Counted from the stretch's first letter, positions 20,607-31,689 are shown. The stretch: DNA of 64,000 nt from Jaltomata sinuosa (GCA_003996215.1 QJPP01007246.1:1-64000), one strand, 5' to 3'. Translations and numbers: made by a program. The notes: generated from the letters alone by a model not told the origin.

Positions 20607-21878
20607 ACAAAGAGTAAAGAAGGTAAATGAAAAGTATATAATTTGACTATTTGACAAAGACAAGATTGATTGAGAGTATTGCACACTCCCAACAACATTC
20701 AAACTCTGAACTTTCATACGTTCTGCTGATAGCAACTACTAAACATGTAAGACATTGCAATATAACGGATCAGCTCACAGGCTCTGCACATCACTGGTTA
20801 AAGGACTTGAGTATACTTGATTCTAAATCAAGAGAACCACATGCTAAAGCTTAAAGAATATGCCTTTCAAAAGAACTGAACTTTTGAAGGAGAATAAATC
20901 AACATAAAGTACCATTAACAGGAGAGCTTTAAAAGTAAAATGAAATGTGTTCCCAAGTTAGAAGTTTCTTTCTTTAATTAAGGACACATATTTAGGACAA
21001 CCATAGAAATTTCCCTAAACTAAACTTTCAAACTCCTTGCTCCATTCATTTCACTTACCATAAGAGGCTTCTGAAAATAATACCCTTAGTTCTCATCGAA
21101 GTCTTCTATGAACTTTATTGGGGCAAGTGCGCCCAATGATTTTATTTTTGTCTTAAAGTTCCAATGATTAAGTCGCATATGAACGCAAGGAGCTAAGACA
21201 ATAGTGGGAAGACTTTGACCAATATCCAGATTAGGAGGGTGAAGTACTTCTACAATTTACTGAAGACATACAAGCTTTGGAAGTAAAGGAGATTCTATAT
21301 AGCAAAACGAGTTTACAAGCAAGCTGCTGAAATAGGTCCTCATGAGTCATGCCTTGGTGATTCCTAGACTTAATAAAAAAGATGACGAATCCACCATCAG
21401 GATCACATCCATGTGTTTTACCCTTGACATCTCCCATTACTTTATCAGAAGGAAAATTTTCAGTTGCCCCTACTTGCAACATGGTCCACCGTGAAGGCAA
21501 GATCATGGTGCCGAGAGTTCTTCATTTCATGCGATCCTTTTTTAGCAAGGGATCAATTCAATGATGTTTTCAACATTGCGGTCTTTCGATTTTTATTAGT
21601 TAACAAAGATGATAGTATCTTCAGTCATATGTCACTTTGTTGGTATATCTAAGTAAATGAATATGGTGAAGGTGAATTACACGAAAAGGTCAGGACAAAA
21701 AGATTGAAGTTCATGAACTAAAACAACACTTCAATGCAGGCACCAAGGTATTAAGGCATTGTGCACCATCGCCATAGGATTTATCTTGACAATACTAAAC
21801 AACAAATACAGCTCATGAGGAAATTTGAGGAATGTTATGAATGTTCTGCTTACTAAGAATAAGAAATTAGAAATTTAA
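20607..21878. other. No recognisable feature
   Basis: About 1.3 kb with ordinary plant intergenic base composition. Short open frames occur (for example 21506-21231 on the minus strand) but resemble nothing I know and lack gene context. Confidence 0.5.
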
Positions 21879-21880
21879 TA

Positions 21881-22123
21881 CTTCCTCCATGGCTCCATCC
21901 CAATTTCCAATTTATGTGATGCACTTTGACTAGGCACGGAGTTTAAAAAAGAAAGATTTTTAAAACTTGTGGTCTAATACAAGTCATGTTATAAATCATC
22001 TCATTCAGGGTAAAATGAGAAGTTTATAGTTAACTTATTTCTAAATATAGAAAGGTTTCATTCTTTTTCTACAGACTAAAAAGGAAAGTACGTGAGATAA
22101 ATTGTTTATCGGGACAGAGGAAG
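21881..22123. mobile_element. Stowaway-like MITE, 243 bp
   Basis: The left end CTTCCTCCATGGCTCCATCCC and the right end (as complement) CTTCCTCTGTCCCGAT are variants of the common CTCCCTCCGTCCC terminal inverted repeat. TA flanks both ends (21879-21880 and 22124-22125). The non-coding interior and small size fit a Tc1/mariner-derived MITE. Confidence 0.75.
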
Positions 22124-22788
22124 TAAAAGAAAATTACTTGATAAACCTACAATTGTATCTTTGCATCTAAATGAGAAATTTAAAATGGGTTTCCGAACTT
22201 CATTTACAAGGTTTTTCTTAAGTTCGAAGAGTTCATTTAGTGTTTTTTCTTCAATCTTTAGTCTACACAATAATTCTTTGAATTTATAGCTCATTTTTCT
22301 TGCATTATTATGTTTTCTTCACTAAGACCCGCTTTAAATATGCTTTGTGCTTGAAACCCCAGTATATCTTGATGCCTATGTACGCCTTTTCTATATAACA
22401 ACACTAAGTAGGACTATAACTATGAGTAGTAAAAATGGTTAAACAAAAATGACACAAATGAAATCATGTAGTAATAAAGTGAGTGTTGAGGATAATAATC
22501 CTTTGGCTGTCCTTACTCCATTCACATTCATCCTAAAGTTATTTTCTCCGGAATTATAAGCACAAACTTTGCGTAAGTTTCACTTATCCGGAAAAAAATG
22601 TATCTTTGCCTAAGTTTGAAAATGGAGCCTGGCCACTTATGTTACAATCCAAGGTCATTACAAGGAATAGCTCACTCCCATCCAAACATCAGTTCTATGT
22701 CAGGTAACTGTCGTTGGTTTTGCATTGTAGTCCCAAAATATTCTCAAGTTAGCTTTTAATTTGAAACGACAGTAGAGCTATATGGAGT
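22124..22788. other. No recognisable feature
   Basis: AT-rich sequence without a supported ORF or repeat. Confidence 0.45.
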
Positions 22789-22853
22789 GGGCTCTTGAAC
22801 CCAAGACCTTATGGTTGTCATTTGTCAACTCATTTCATTGATCGCTAGGCCAA
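22789..22853 (-). mobile_element. tRNA-derived SINE head (SolS-like)
   Basis: On the minus strand TTGGCCTAGCGATCAATG resembles the A-box region and GGTCTTGGGTTCAAGAGCCC the B box of Solanaceae SolS SINEs. Only the tRNA-derived head is recognisable and the body is absent, so it is a truncated copy. Confidence 0.6.
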
Positions 22854-22937
22854 ACATGGTCATTGACTAATCCATTCCTCAAGAACAAGCCTTTCAGCAA
22901 AAACCCACAAGACAAATGTCCAACCAACCAATACATC

Positions 22938-23191
22938 TTGTTTGGGTGATTGTTACATATCATTTATAATGTATTGTATTATATTGTTTTGATGAATACA
23001 ATATTTGGATATATTGTATCGTTTCCCGTCGCTTTATAATGCCATGCATCAACAACCCAAAGAGAAGGCTTACAATTTTACAAAGAAACTGGGCTACATA
23101 CAAAAAGATAGGGTAAATAGTAAAACATGATTATTAACTAATAAGGAAAAACAGAAGGTAACAATACTTTTCATCGTTACCTAAACAACAG
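22938..23191. mobile_element. hAT-like MITE
   Basis: The left end TTGTTTGGGTGATTGTTAC is matched by the right end CGTTACCTAAACAA near 23178-23191, as an imperfect inverted repeat. The interior is AT-rich with many TGTATTG repeats. A similar right end (GTAATAACAATCCAAATAAG) occurs at 26523-26542. Target duplication is not clear. Confidence 0.5.
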
Positions 23192-23316
23192 ATTTAACAA
23201 TAAGATACAATAAAACTTAAGTAAAAATCAGAACAAATATACTACCTAAAGTCAAGGACAGATGTAGCCTTTCGGCTACTGGTTCATCTGAACACATAAC
23301 TTTTGACACGAAGTAG

Positions 23317-23318
<2 letters not shown>

Positions 23319-23370
<52 letters not shown>
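23319..23370. repeat. (AT)26 microsatellite
   Basis: An uninterrupted AT dinucleotide run directly left of the Helitron start. An (AT)8 run follows the Helitron 3' end at 26347, so the two are probably halves of one run split by the insertion. Confidence 0.95.
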
Positions 23371-23372
<2 letters not shown>

Positions 23373-23827
23373 TATCATATTATACTAAAAGTGGAAAGCT
23401 CCTAACTCTAAAGTTGAATTACGATTTTACCCTTGCTATATATTAAAATGTTATAAAATATTTAATTTTTTAAATATTACATAATAACATTTTAATTTTG
23501 TGAATTTGTAATGACTTTTTGGCTTCATTGAATTAACTCCTAATTAAATATTTGATTTTATATAGTATTTGCTCCTCATTTAAATATTGTATGTGCACAA
23601 AAATTGAATATGAAAATGATATATTCGTAAAAAGTTCTTTCATTCAATATATTATCTTATCATTTACTAATTGAGTAATAAATAGTGGAAGAGGAAAGGT
23701 GAGTTAATTTAGAGAGTTATTGGGCTATTTAAAAAAGGTTAAACTACCAAAAGAGACATACCTCCTTATCATATTTATTAATTCTCTCACAACTTTATTT
23801 TAATTACTTAACATACCACATGTAAAC

Positions 23828-23952
23828 ACTCTGATACATCGCTCCAGGTCGTGATACATCGCCTCACCTCGTGATACATCGTCCCGATGTATCAAAGGTA
23901 ATTATCCAGAGGTGAGATGATGTATCACGCTTTGGGGCGATGTATCCGAGCG
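23828..23952. repeat. Cluster of TGATACATCG words in both orientations
   Basis: TGATACATCG occurs three times (near 23831, 23851, 23871) and CGATGTATC(A) three times in reverse (near 23884, 23911, 23939), with spacers such as GCCTCACCTC/GAGGTGAGAT that are also complementary. The arms could fold into a hairpin of about 100 bp. It lies inside the Helitron. Confidence 0.8.
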
Positions 23953-24810
23953 AAGTGAGGTGGGAAAAAGAGTAATTAGCTCCCAAAAATGTGTGTTTTA
24001 TATAAGTTACCCTTTAAAAATAAATAAATGAAGAAATGAAAAGACTCTTTTCTTTAACACCTTAACAAAAAAACCAAAAGTTTTTAAGTACCAAAAATTG
24101 TCATCTGAACGCCTCTTTTCTTTTGCTATTGCACATTTATTATTTTATTGTACAAAATAATTAATTAACGCTTAATAAGTAGAGGAAGATTGACAATCTT
24201 TTATTAAAAAGTTTAATTTTATTTTTGGTGAAGCAATCAATTAGACAAATACCTATGTCCTAAAATTTCTTATAAGTACAGTTAATTTCCTATAATTACT
24301 ACAGCCTATTCAATGTCTTAGAATTGGTTTAATATCTTTCTGAACCTGTCCTCTTTTCAACTTCCGACCCTTTAAATTCTTTTTCAATTTCTTATACTAT
24401 TCAATATCTTGGTGTTCTTTTCAACTTCTAACACTAAATTTTTTAAATCTTATAAATTGCCAAACTATAGAACCATTGTTGATCAATTGGTGTTTTCTTC
24501 TGGTTCTGAAAGTTTAAATATGGCTTTTCTCCTCTTTTTCATTACAGCCTGTACATCACTATGTTTTCACATAAATACCTATAATTCATTTACACGTTTC
24601 AAATCATCATATACTCCTATTATTAAAAGTGAGAAGCTCCAAAGTGCAAAGTTAAATTACCATTTTACTCTTACACTAAATCAAAATATTATAAAATATC
24701 TAATTAAACAAATAAATTATGATTAAAGACTATGTCACAAATATTAGTAGAAACTTAGAGGACTATATCAATAATAGTTGGAATATGAAAAGGTGATATT
24801 CCAAATAATA

Positions 24811-25240
24811 CTCCCTCCGTCCCATATTGATTGAATTGTTGAGGTTTTTTTCATTGTTCAAAATAAGTGAATTGTTCAAATATCAAGATAATTATTGATT
24901 TTTTTTTCATTTTTTGCCCTTACTTTAAAGAAAGAGTATTTTATATTTTCTAGGTACTTACACTCTTTACAAAATTATAATTATGATTTTACATTGAAAT
25001 TTCACATTTCCATACAGGTGAAATTTCCAAGAGACACTATTTTACAAATTACTTTATTAAGTGTAATTATTATAATCAAATTCGAGCAATGTTGAGTAAT
25101 GACAAACTCAACTTTTGAGAATAGTGTGAGAATAATGAAAATGGTAGTAATGGAAATTAATATTCAAAATATGTCCTAGAAGAGTTTTCTTAAGGGGTGT
25201 GCATTATTTCAACAATTCAGTTAATATGAGACGGATGGAG
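24811..25240. mobile_element. Stowaway-like MITE, 430 bp
   Basis: Ends CTCCCTCCGTCCCATATTGA and, as complement, CTCCATCCGTCTCATATTAA, continuing in both cases with a 'ctgaattgttga'-like stretch. TA occurs on each side (24809-24810, 25241-25242). It is inserted in the Helitron. No coding capacity. Confidence 0.8.
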
Positions 25241-26319
25241 TAGTTAGAATTAAGAAAATATGTATAAGTGTAGTGATACGGTAATTATTGGCATTTCAGT
25301 GCAGCTGATTTATATTTATTGATTATATTAATAAAAGCCCCAAAGTAAAAAATTGAATTATCTTTTTACCCCTACATTACATCAAAATTTTATAAAATGT
25401 TTAAATAATTTAATATTATATAATAAAATTTTAATTACTTAATTACCTTCTAATATCTTTGTATCTATATCTACGTGACTTGCAGTGCAACTGATTTTGA
25501 AGTTATGGTGCTTTTTGAGTTTCCAACCATATCCAAAGCATGTCTATAAATTTAATTACCTTTCAATAAGTAAAAAGTAATTAAATGGTGCATTATCATG
25601 GATCAAGAGTATTCATTAGGAATTGAAATAGACACGTTATTTCAATTATTGGGTATTGAAGAGTCATTCACTCATATTTATGTGTTTTGCTAAAACGGCC
25701 AAAAGTCACATTAATTCATAATAATTGTTACGTTTTTTCAAGAAATTTTTTTGCTATATAACATCAATTTTCCTTCCCCAAAGTGGTGCACATTCTCCCT
25801 TTCTTTTTGTTATTTTCCTCTTCATTCATGTTTATCTCTATTTGTTCTCCATATGCACATTTCTACACAACATATATAATGATTTTAAGAGATTAAAAAT
25901 CATGCAAAAGTACTCATTGAATACTCAAAAAGTATAAATAGTGATGATGAAAGTATTTGTGCTATAAAAATTGGTGCATCCTTTTGGATCTTATCATCAA
26001 GAACTTTAGATCTTACAAGCTTGAAATGTACTTTCTTTTTTTCTTTTGCTCTTTTTCCTTCTTCATTCTTTATGGATGAAGTGTAGCCTCTATAGCAAAG
26101 TTTATTATCTTTTTGATTGTACTTTTATTTTATATGTTGGATTTCTTGTATATGTACATATCTTTAATGATTGCCGCGGTACTTACTTTGAAGAGACATA
26201 ACAAAATGTAAGCTCTTCTTATCAGGGTTAAGATTTTTCTCTCAATCTATATATTTTTTCTATTCATTTAGTATATTTATAGAACACTATTAGGTTGTTG
26301 ATGATTCATATAGGGACAA

Positions 26320-26346
26320 ACGTGCCATGCACGTTACCAGAACTAG
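26320..26346 (+). terminator. Helitron 3' hairpin and CTAG end
   Basis: A six-base-pair stem with a three-base loop, 12 bases before CTAG. In Helitrons this hairpin is the signal that ends rolling-circle strand transfer. Confidence 0.8.
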
Positions 26347-26752
26347 TATATATATATATATAAACTACTAAAATCTCAACAAATATTGAATTTGAACCCA
26401 TAATCATACCAATACAATGAATTCAATGCTTAATATCTTAAAAGTTGAACCCATTAAATTTAAATGTTGGATCTGCCTTTGTTTAAAGTAACAATATGAT
26501 ACAATACAATACAATACAATAGGTAATAACAATCCAAATAAGTACTTCCTCAATCTCAATTTATGTAACAACCTTTCCTTTTTAGGTCATCCTTCCTTAA
26601 CAACTATTTAATAGCACTGGAGGAGAGGTAGAGGTAGACCAAAGAAGTACCAGAGGGAGGTGCTTAGACATGACATGGAGCAGTTACAGCTTATTGAGTA
26701 CATAACCCTAGATAGGAACGTGTGGAGGACGCGAATTAGGATAGAAGGTTAG

Positions 26753-28248
26753 TGATAAGTCGATAATATACCAACTTATTGAGCCTTTATCCATGAATTA
26801 TTGCTATGTTTTGAATAGATTTAGAGGTTCTTATGGCATTTATTGATGTCTATGTTGGTACTTGTGATCAAAGATGGAAAACAAGAAAATGGACCTAAAA
26901 AGAGCTTAAAAGGAGTAAAGTGTGAAGTGATCAGAAAAGATGGAGACTCTGCCTTGAGATGTGGTGCTTGTGCGACATGCACAAGCCTTGGTGCGTTCTG
27001 CACCTCCCAACGCATGGAGCTTTGAATCGACTGAAAGGATCTGTTATGAGGTGCGGCCGCTGTGCAACACACACAACTCATGGTACGAACTGCACCTCCT
27101 TCGCATGACAACTCCCAAGTTAGCTGAGTCCTGGTCCAACTGAAGAGGTGTGCAATGTGCACATCACGATGTGCGAACCGCACACCACCCGAAGGGCATT
27201 TTTATCCAGAAATTTAGTGATATTTTGAGAAAGTATTTAAACCCAATTTAGGCATAATTGTAAAAAAAATCCTTCATCTCTGAATATTTTCGAGTAACAT
27301 TAGCCTTGAGAACAAGTTTTCTCTCTAAGAAGAAGAAGAGGGTTTCATTACATTCTCTCTTTCAAATCTTGGTTAACCATTTGTGTATAAAAACTGAGCT
27401 TAGAGCTTGAAATTACACTTGAATGAAAAGGAATTTGACTTACCCATTTGGTATATCTCTTTCCTTTAGTATGAGTAGCTAATTTCATTGTCTAGGGATG
27501 TGTTGATAATGGGTGCTTGACAAATGGGTGTGGGTGTTGCTAATTCTTGCTTATAATTAATTATTTGACATGAGTCTAATAGTTTCACCATGTTTTAATC
27601 CTAAAATTGGTGGTTGCAAATATTAATTTTTCTTACTTGGCTATGTTGTTGCTTGAAAGAGAATTTCATAGTTTCGAATCTGAAATTACTAGTGAAAACT
27701 TAGGCTTCTTCCTAGATTGAGGCTAGAGATAACTCATATCGGAGGAATCACCCATTTAAAGGTTTAAGCTAGAGATAGTATGACCTCCCTAAGCTTGATC
27801 TTGGTTGTTTGTTGCTAAACCGATAGTGCTCTAACCGAGATTGTCGGATATATGATTGTTGATCGAGAGATAAACAATCCATATCCATGACCAAGGCTAC
27901 CTATGTCAATGATCGAGAATAAGCATGAATAAGCAACTACCCTATCCCACATTGGAGCTCCATTGGATACACATCCCTAGTCGTCTACTCAAATTTATAC
28001 ACCCGTTTTACTTTCTTTCTTTGTTACGAATTGAGATTATTGTGACAGAATCCTAATTTCCCCAATCCTTTATTTTTCTGTTTTCGAACCTTTACTCTCT
28101 TAGTAAGATCGTTTTAATAAAATCATCATTGTGCTATCGCCAAGTCTCTGTGGGTATGACCCCGACACCTGTTGGGTGCTTATAAATGTGATTTGCTTGA
28201 CGATCGCCGTTACCTCCATCTTTCAAGAGTACGTTTGAGCATTTATCA
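26753..28248 (+). mobile_element. Solo LTR of an Athila/Tat-like element
   Basis: 1496 bp with TG...CA ends (TGATAAGTCGATAATATACC to GAGCATTTATCA) and a perfect 5-bp target duplication GTTAG (26748-26752 and 28249-28253). Near its end 'gtgggtatgaccccgacacctgttggg' parallels the same place in the Athila-type LTRs, which gives the plus orientation. No internal sequence remains, so LTR-LTR recombination removed the rest. It is inserted at the stop codon of the LINE. Confidence 0.9.
26958..27190 (+). repeat. TGCACC/GGTGCG word block in the solo LTR
   Basis: Repeated words of the type GTGCGACATGCAC, GGTGCGTTCTGCACC, GGTGCGGCCGC, AACTGCACC, GTGCAATGTGCAC and GTGCGAACCGCAC. Each is a near-palindrome built on TGCAC/GTGCG. 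The block ends about 40 bp before a TATA-like TATTTAAA (27233-27240). Confidence 0.7.
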
Positions 28249-28802
28249 GTTAGTAGGAATCAATGCGTCCATTCTAGTAAGTAGGAGTGCTTTGGTTTGT
28301 GGTCCATGTTAGTAGTCGTAGTGCTACGCAGGTAGTGTCTTGTTCTTGTTATTTTGGTGATGTTTGTTGTTTTGGGTAGATCGATGGTAGTATTATTTTG
28401 TGGTAGTCTTATTCATGCTACTATCTATTGTTTTGGTACTACCTATTACTTCTTGTTCTTATATTATGCCATTTTCTAGACTGTTTGTGCCTTGAGCTGA
28501 GGGTCTATTAGAAACAACCTCTCTATCTCACTTTTGAGAGAGTGGTACAGACTGCGTACACTCTACCCTCCCCAAACTCTATTTTTGGGAATATACTGGG
28601 TATGTTATTCTTTTTGTTAATGGCACCATCCCCATTTTACCTTTATTGGGTCCAACTTAATAGTTTATTGTAAATAAAAGCCTAACTTTAAAAAATCATT
28701 TAACTTTAAAAAATCATTTTATAAGGGCAATTTGGTAAACATAGTTATTTCTTAAACTCCGTGCTTAGTTTAACCACAACACATAAATTGAGACCGAGAG
28801 AG

Positions 28803-29737
28803 CAACAAATACCAACACCACCAAATCATATTAACAAGACAAGAAAATAAAAACCCATTAAATAAGATTTGAACTCACCAAGAGTGGAAGGAGTGTCATA
28901 GAAGATGGTGGAGGCTTGACTACAGCCGAGGTCAAGTTAAAGGACATATTTGTGTATTAAGGGGTGTGCAAATAAATCATAGTAACAAGTATTTAAAAAG
29001 GGAGGGAGTAGCACCATCCCCATTTTACCTTTATTATATCCCACTTAACACTTTATTATAAAGAAAAGTGTAACTAAGGACCCATTTGGCCATGAACTCC
29101 GGAAAACATGTTTGGCCATAAAATTTAAGATCTGGGTTGATTTGTGACTTCAAACCTATTGGGATTTGATATCCTATTCTAAGGGAGCTTGAATCTCAAG
29201 TTTGGTAAAAATTGGTTGAGGTTTGAAGGAGTCACCATTTTTGAAGTTTGAAGAACTTGAAGAAGACAAAATGGGTCTCTTCAATTTGGAGTGGTTTGAT
29301 TCTAATTAGTATCGGGCTTTGTTCTCTATAGTGAGAGGAGGCTACATTTCAAATTTGGAGTCATTTCGAGTTGAATTGAGAGAGTTGGAAATTTGAAATT
29401 CATAGGTTTTCTTGGTGTTATTCAAGGTGTTTATTGAAGAAGGAGGTGAAATAAAGTTGTTTGATCCAAAGAAGGAGTAAAGAAAAAGGGTACTTGTGTT
29501 TTTACTAAAAGGAATTTACCAAAAAGGTTAAGTACTAAGTAGGAAAAAGTACAAAAGCTGAAAAACGAGTACAAACGCAGAGGCTTCAGGTGTTCTGCCT
29601 CGTGCTGTGCGAAGTGAGGTGCGACCAACACTTCCCTTGGTGGTAAACAAAAGAAAAACAACTATTCACGAAATTGAACTAGAGTAAGTAAACTCAAATT
29701 CTAAACTAACTCAATACGCCAAATTGTAACTCGGAAT
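28803..29737. other. Intergenic, no gene recognised
   Basis: 29009-29075 repeats 28623-28690 (GCACCATCCCCATTTTACCT). A short run of GTGCGAA/GGTGCGA words lies at 29590-29635. Otherwise nothing is recognised. Confidence 0.45.
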
Positions 29738-30184
29738 TTGAACAACGAGGTGAATGCTCGTGTTGAAATATGCACGATTATGGGTAGTTTTGAGTTGTTC
29801 CCTATTGAAGAGGAAGACACAAGGGATGATCATGAATTGAAGGTGTTGAGGCAACCAACTACCTCATATATGGCTCGTGATAACGAGATTAAGCGAATGA
29901 TACTAGATTTGCAAGGCAAAGTCCAACAATTCATCTTGAAAGACTCTAGTATATTCGAAAGTGAGGATATGATGAATGAAACAAGATTGAAGGTGGAGAC
30001 GCCCAAATCCGACTCCAACCACTCTTCGACCTTGAGTTTGGTTGGATGGAAGAAAGTTGAAGTAATCAAGATCTTGGAGGACCTTGGAAGGAGGGTGGAT
30101 CGAGGTTTAACTGGTTTCAAGTTTGTTGTTGCAAGGGGGCAAAACGACCTTCCTCATCTGAAGGCAAAAAAGTACAAAATATGA
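29738..30184 (+). CDS. Unidentified open frame, 148 codons, probably retroelement debris
   Basis: Runs from ATG 29738 to TGA 30182. The product is hydrophilic and charged, without a signal peptide or membrane segment and without motifs I recognise; the middle (KRMILDLQGKVQQFILKD) could form a short helix or coiled coil. The motif GCCGCGATGTTAAATTATGTG then GGGAGGCAACCCAT, which follows pol in Athila-like elements, lies 120-170 bp downstream, so the ORF may be the degraded end of such an element. I assign no function. Confidence 0.3.
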   Translation: MNNEVNARVEICTIMGSFELFPIEEEDTRDDHELKVLRQPTTSYMARDNEIKRMILDLQGKVQQFILKDSSIFESEDMMNETRLKVETPKSDSNHSSTLSLVGWKKVEVIKILEDLGRRVDRGLTGFKFVVARGQNDLPHLKAKKYKI

Positions 30185-30317
30185 AACCATGAAAATGGCC
30201 TTCTCATGCTCAAACCTTCACCCCGGGATTGTCACCAAAAGTTCAATTTGAGTTTGGGTCGAAGGTTCAAATATTCCAAGTGGAAATCTCGATGGTGAGG
30301 TAGCTTGCATCGTGCCG

Positions 30318-31230
30318 CGATGTTAAATTATGTGCTTGATGGGAGGCAACCCATCATTTTTATGCTTTACTTCACTTTTTGTCTTTTTGATGTGTTGTAA
30401 GGTGCTAAAGGGGATGAGAAGAGGAACCAAGTATTGAGAACCACCAAAAATACACCTGAAAATTATGCATTTCTCACCTAGAAAAGTGCCCATCGCACAT
30501 GCCATCACACAAAGAACCAGTAAGCTGGGCTAAAATGATAGAGTGTGCGATGGTGGTGCGTTTTGCACCCCACATTGTGTCTGTTGCACAGGCCTTCACA
30601 TGAGTGCCCAAGTGAGCCAAGCTGCAAATGCCGCAATTGCGGAAAATCTACCGCAAAAGTGGATACTTTGCAATAGCGGTCATTGACCAAAAAAAGGTGG
30701 TCCAAAATTGCAGACCTTTTGATCGAAAAAGCAAAAAATGTCGCATTTGCGGTACCATGACTGCATTTGCGAACATTCGGGCAGTTGAAAAGATTTAAAA
30801 CACTAAAAGGCACAAAGGTTGGTTCATTCTCTCAAACCAAAAAGTCCGTTTCTCTTCTTTCCTCTCTTCACTACCAAGAGTAACACCAAGATCCATTAAT
30901 CTCTACAAGAATCCAGGTATGACAAGATAATCCCTTCTCTCTTTGGGTCATGAATGCTTGTTCTTGTGTTGGATATTATGTTTTCACCCTTGTCGGGTCT
31001 TGTGTTGTTGAAACCTTGTTAGACTAGTTATTTTTGTTACTTCTGTATTTATAGCTTCTTGATTTTCTTTATTTTATTTTCCATAGTTGTATGATTGGTG
31101 TTGAGAGCCAGAGGAAGTCTGAGTACCCCATAGGCTAGAGCAAACTTGCTAAAAGTTGGTAGCACTGTTGTCGCATGAGCCGATGTGCGAAATGCATGTG
31201 CTTCGCACTTGCTGGGCAGAAGGGAAACCT
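30318..31230 (+). mobile_element. Post-pol region of a degraded Athila-like element
   Basis: Starts with the GCGATGTTAAATTATGTGC-GGGAGGCAACCCA motif (compare the reverse of 9317-9495) and continues with word blocks (30490-30600 of the GTGCGATG/GGTGCG type; 30625-30785 of the CCGCAATTGCGG type), a TATA-like TTTAAAAC at 30793, and a leader-like stretch to 'gaatccaggtatgac' (30915). Neither gag-pol nor LTR ends can be delimited. Confidence 0.45.
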
Positions 31231-31252
31231 ACAGTGCCTAGCTTGTACGTTG

Positions 31253-31650
31253 CACATGGGATCCACACTTTGGCTACCAACAACTTGGAATCAGTATGTA
31301 ATTCGGACTGTCCAGAATGAAAAAGTCAAGGCACTCACTGCCAGACTATTCAAAATGACAACTGCTGAATGTGTTCATACCATCTGGATGGAAAGGAACC
31401 AACGAATTTTTGAACACAAGAGAAGGACAACTGATAGCCTGTTTAGATAAATTGTTTTCATCTGTAATGTTAGAGCACAACCTAAACTTAAGGATAGGTT
31501 ACAGATTCTTTTGATCTAGCTCCTAAATTCTAGGCTTAGTATCTTTGGACTCTTGTCTGTAAGTTTGGATAGCTAGCTGTGTTTGGCTAAGCTATGGTTT
31601 TGTAATTGGCTCATTGGTGATTAATGAAAACTTGTTAGTTACCAAAAAAA
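31253..31650 (+). mobile_element. L1-type LINE 3' end
   Basis: It encodes the C-terminal end of a plant L1 RT protein (MTTAECVHTIWMERNQRIFE), a stop at 31448, then a 3' untranslated region ending 'gtaattggctcattggtgattaatgaaa' and TTACCAAAAAAAGAAAAAA, the usual A-rich tail. It is 5'-truncated. No target duplication recognised. Confidence 0.75.
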
Positions 31651-31689
31651 GAAAAAACTAGTCACTATGCTTTTTACAACAAAAATATT

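Larger units (their letters stand above)
23375..26346 (+). mobile_element. Helitron, non-autonomous, about 3.0 kb
   Basis: The 3' end has the hairpin ACGTGC-CAT-GCACGT (26320-26334), 12 bases of spacer and the terminal CTAG at 26343-26346, followed by T: the canonical Helitron end. The 5' end TCATATTATACTAAAAGTGG lies after an A of the AT run (start uncertain by about 5 bases), fitting insertion between A and T without duplication. No Rep/helicase is encoded. Two further 5'-end-like sequences lie inside (24607, TCATATACTCCTATTATTAAAAG; and about 25325), and a MITE is nested at 24811-25240. These suggest a composite of several Helitron copies sharing one 3' end. Confidence 0.8.
26617..28618 (+). 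mobile_element. RTE-type LINE 3' end, split by a solo LTR
   Basis: The left part encodes the C-terminal end of the LINE protein (GRGRPKKYQREVLRHDMEQ, then DRNVWRTRIRIEG) up to a stop at 26749. The right part (28254-28618) is the 3' untranslated region ending GACTGCGTACACTCTACCC, then ATACTGGGTATGTT. A 7-bp target-site duplication with one mismatch flanks it: AATAGCA at 26610-26616 and AATGGCA at 28619-28625. It is 5'-truncated, as usual for LINEs. Confidence 0.85.
26545..28802. mobile_element. MITE-like outer unit hosting a LINE and a solo LTR
   Basis: The left end CTTCCTCAATCTCAATTTATGT and the complement of the right end CTCTCTCGGTCTCAATTTATGT form an imperfect inverted repeat (about 17 of 22). 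Without the nested LINE the unit is only about 250 bp. A TA precedes the left end, but no clear target duplication is seen at the right end. Confidence 0.5.

Noticed and set aside
21231..21506. Minus-strand open frame upstream of the nitrilase pseudogene as a possible first exon
   Set aside because: It does not resemble the NIT4 N-terminus and has no donor site in the right phase.
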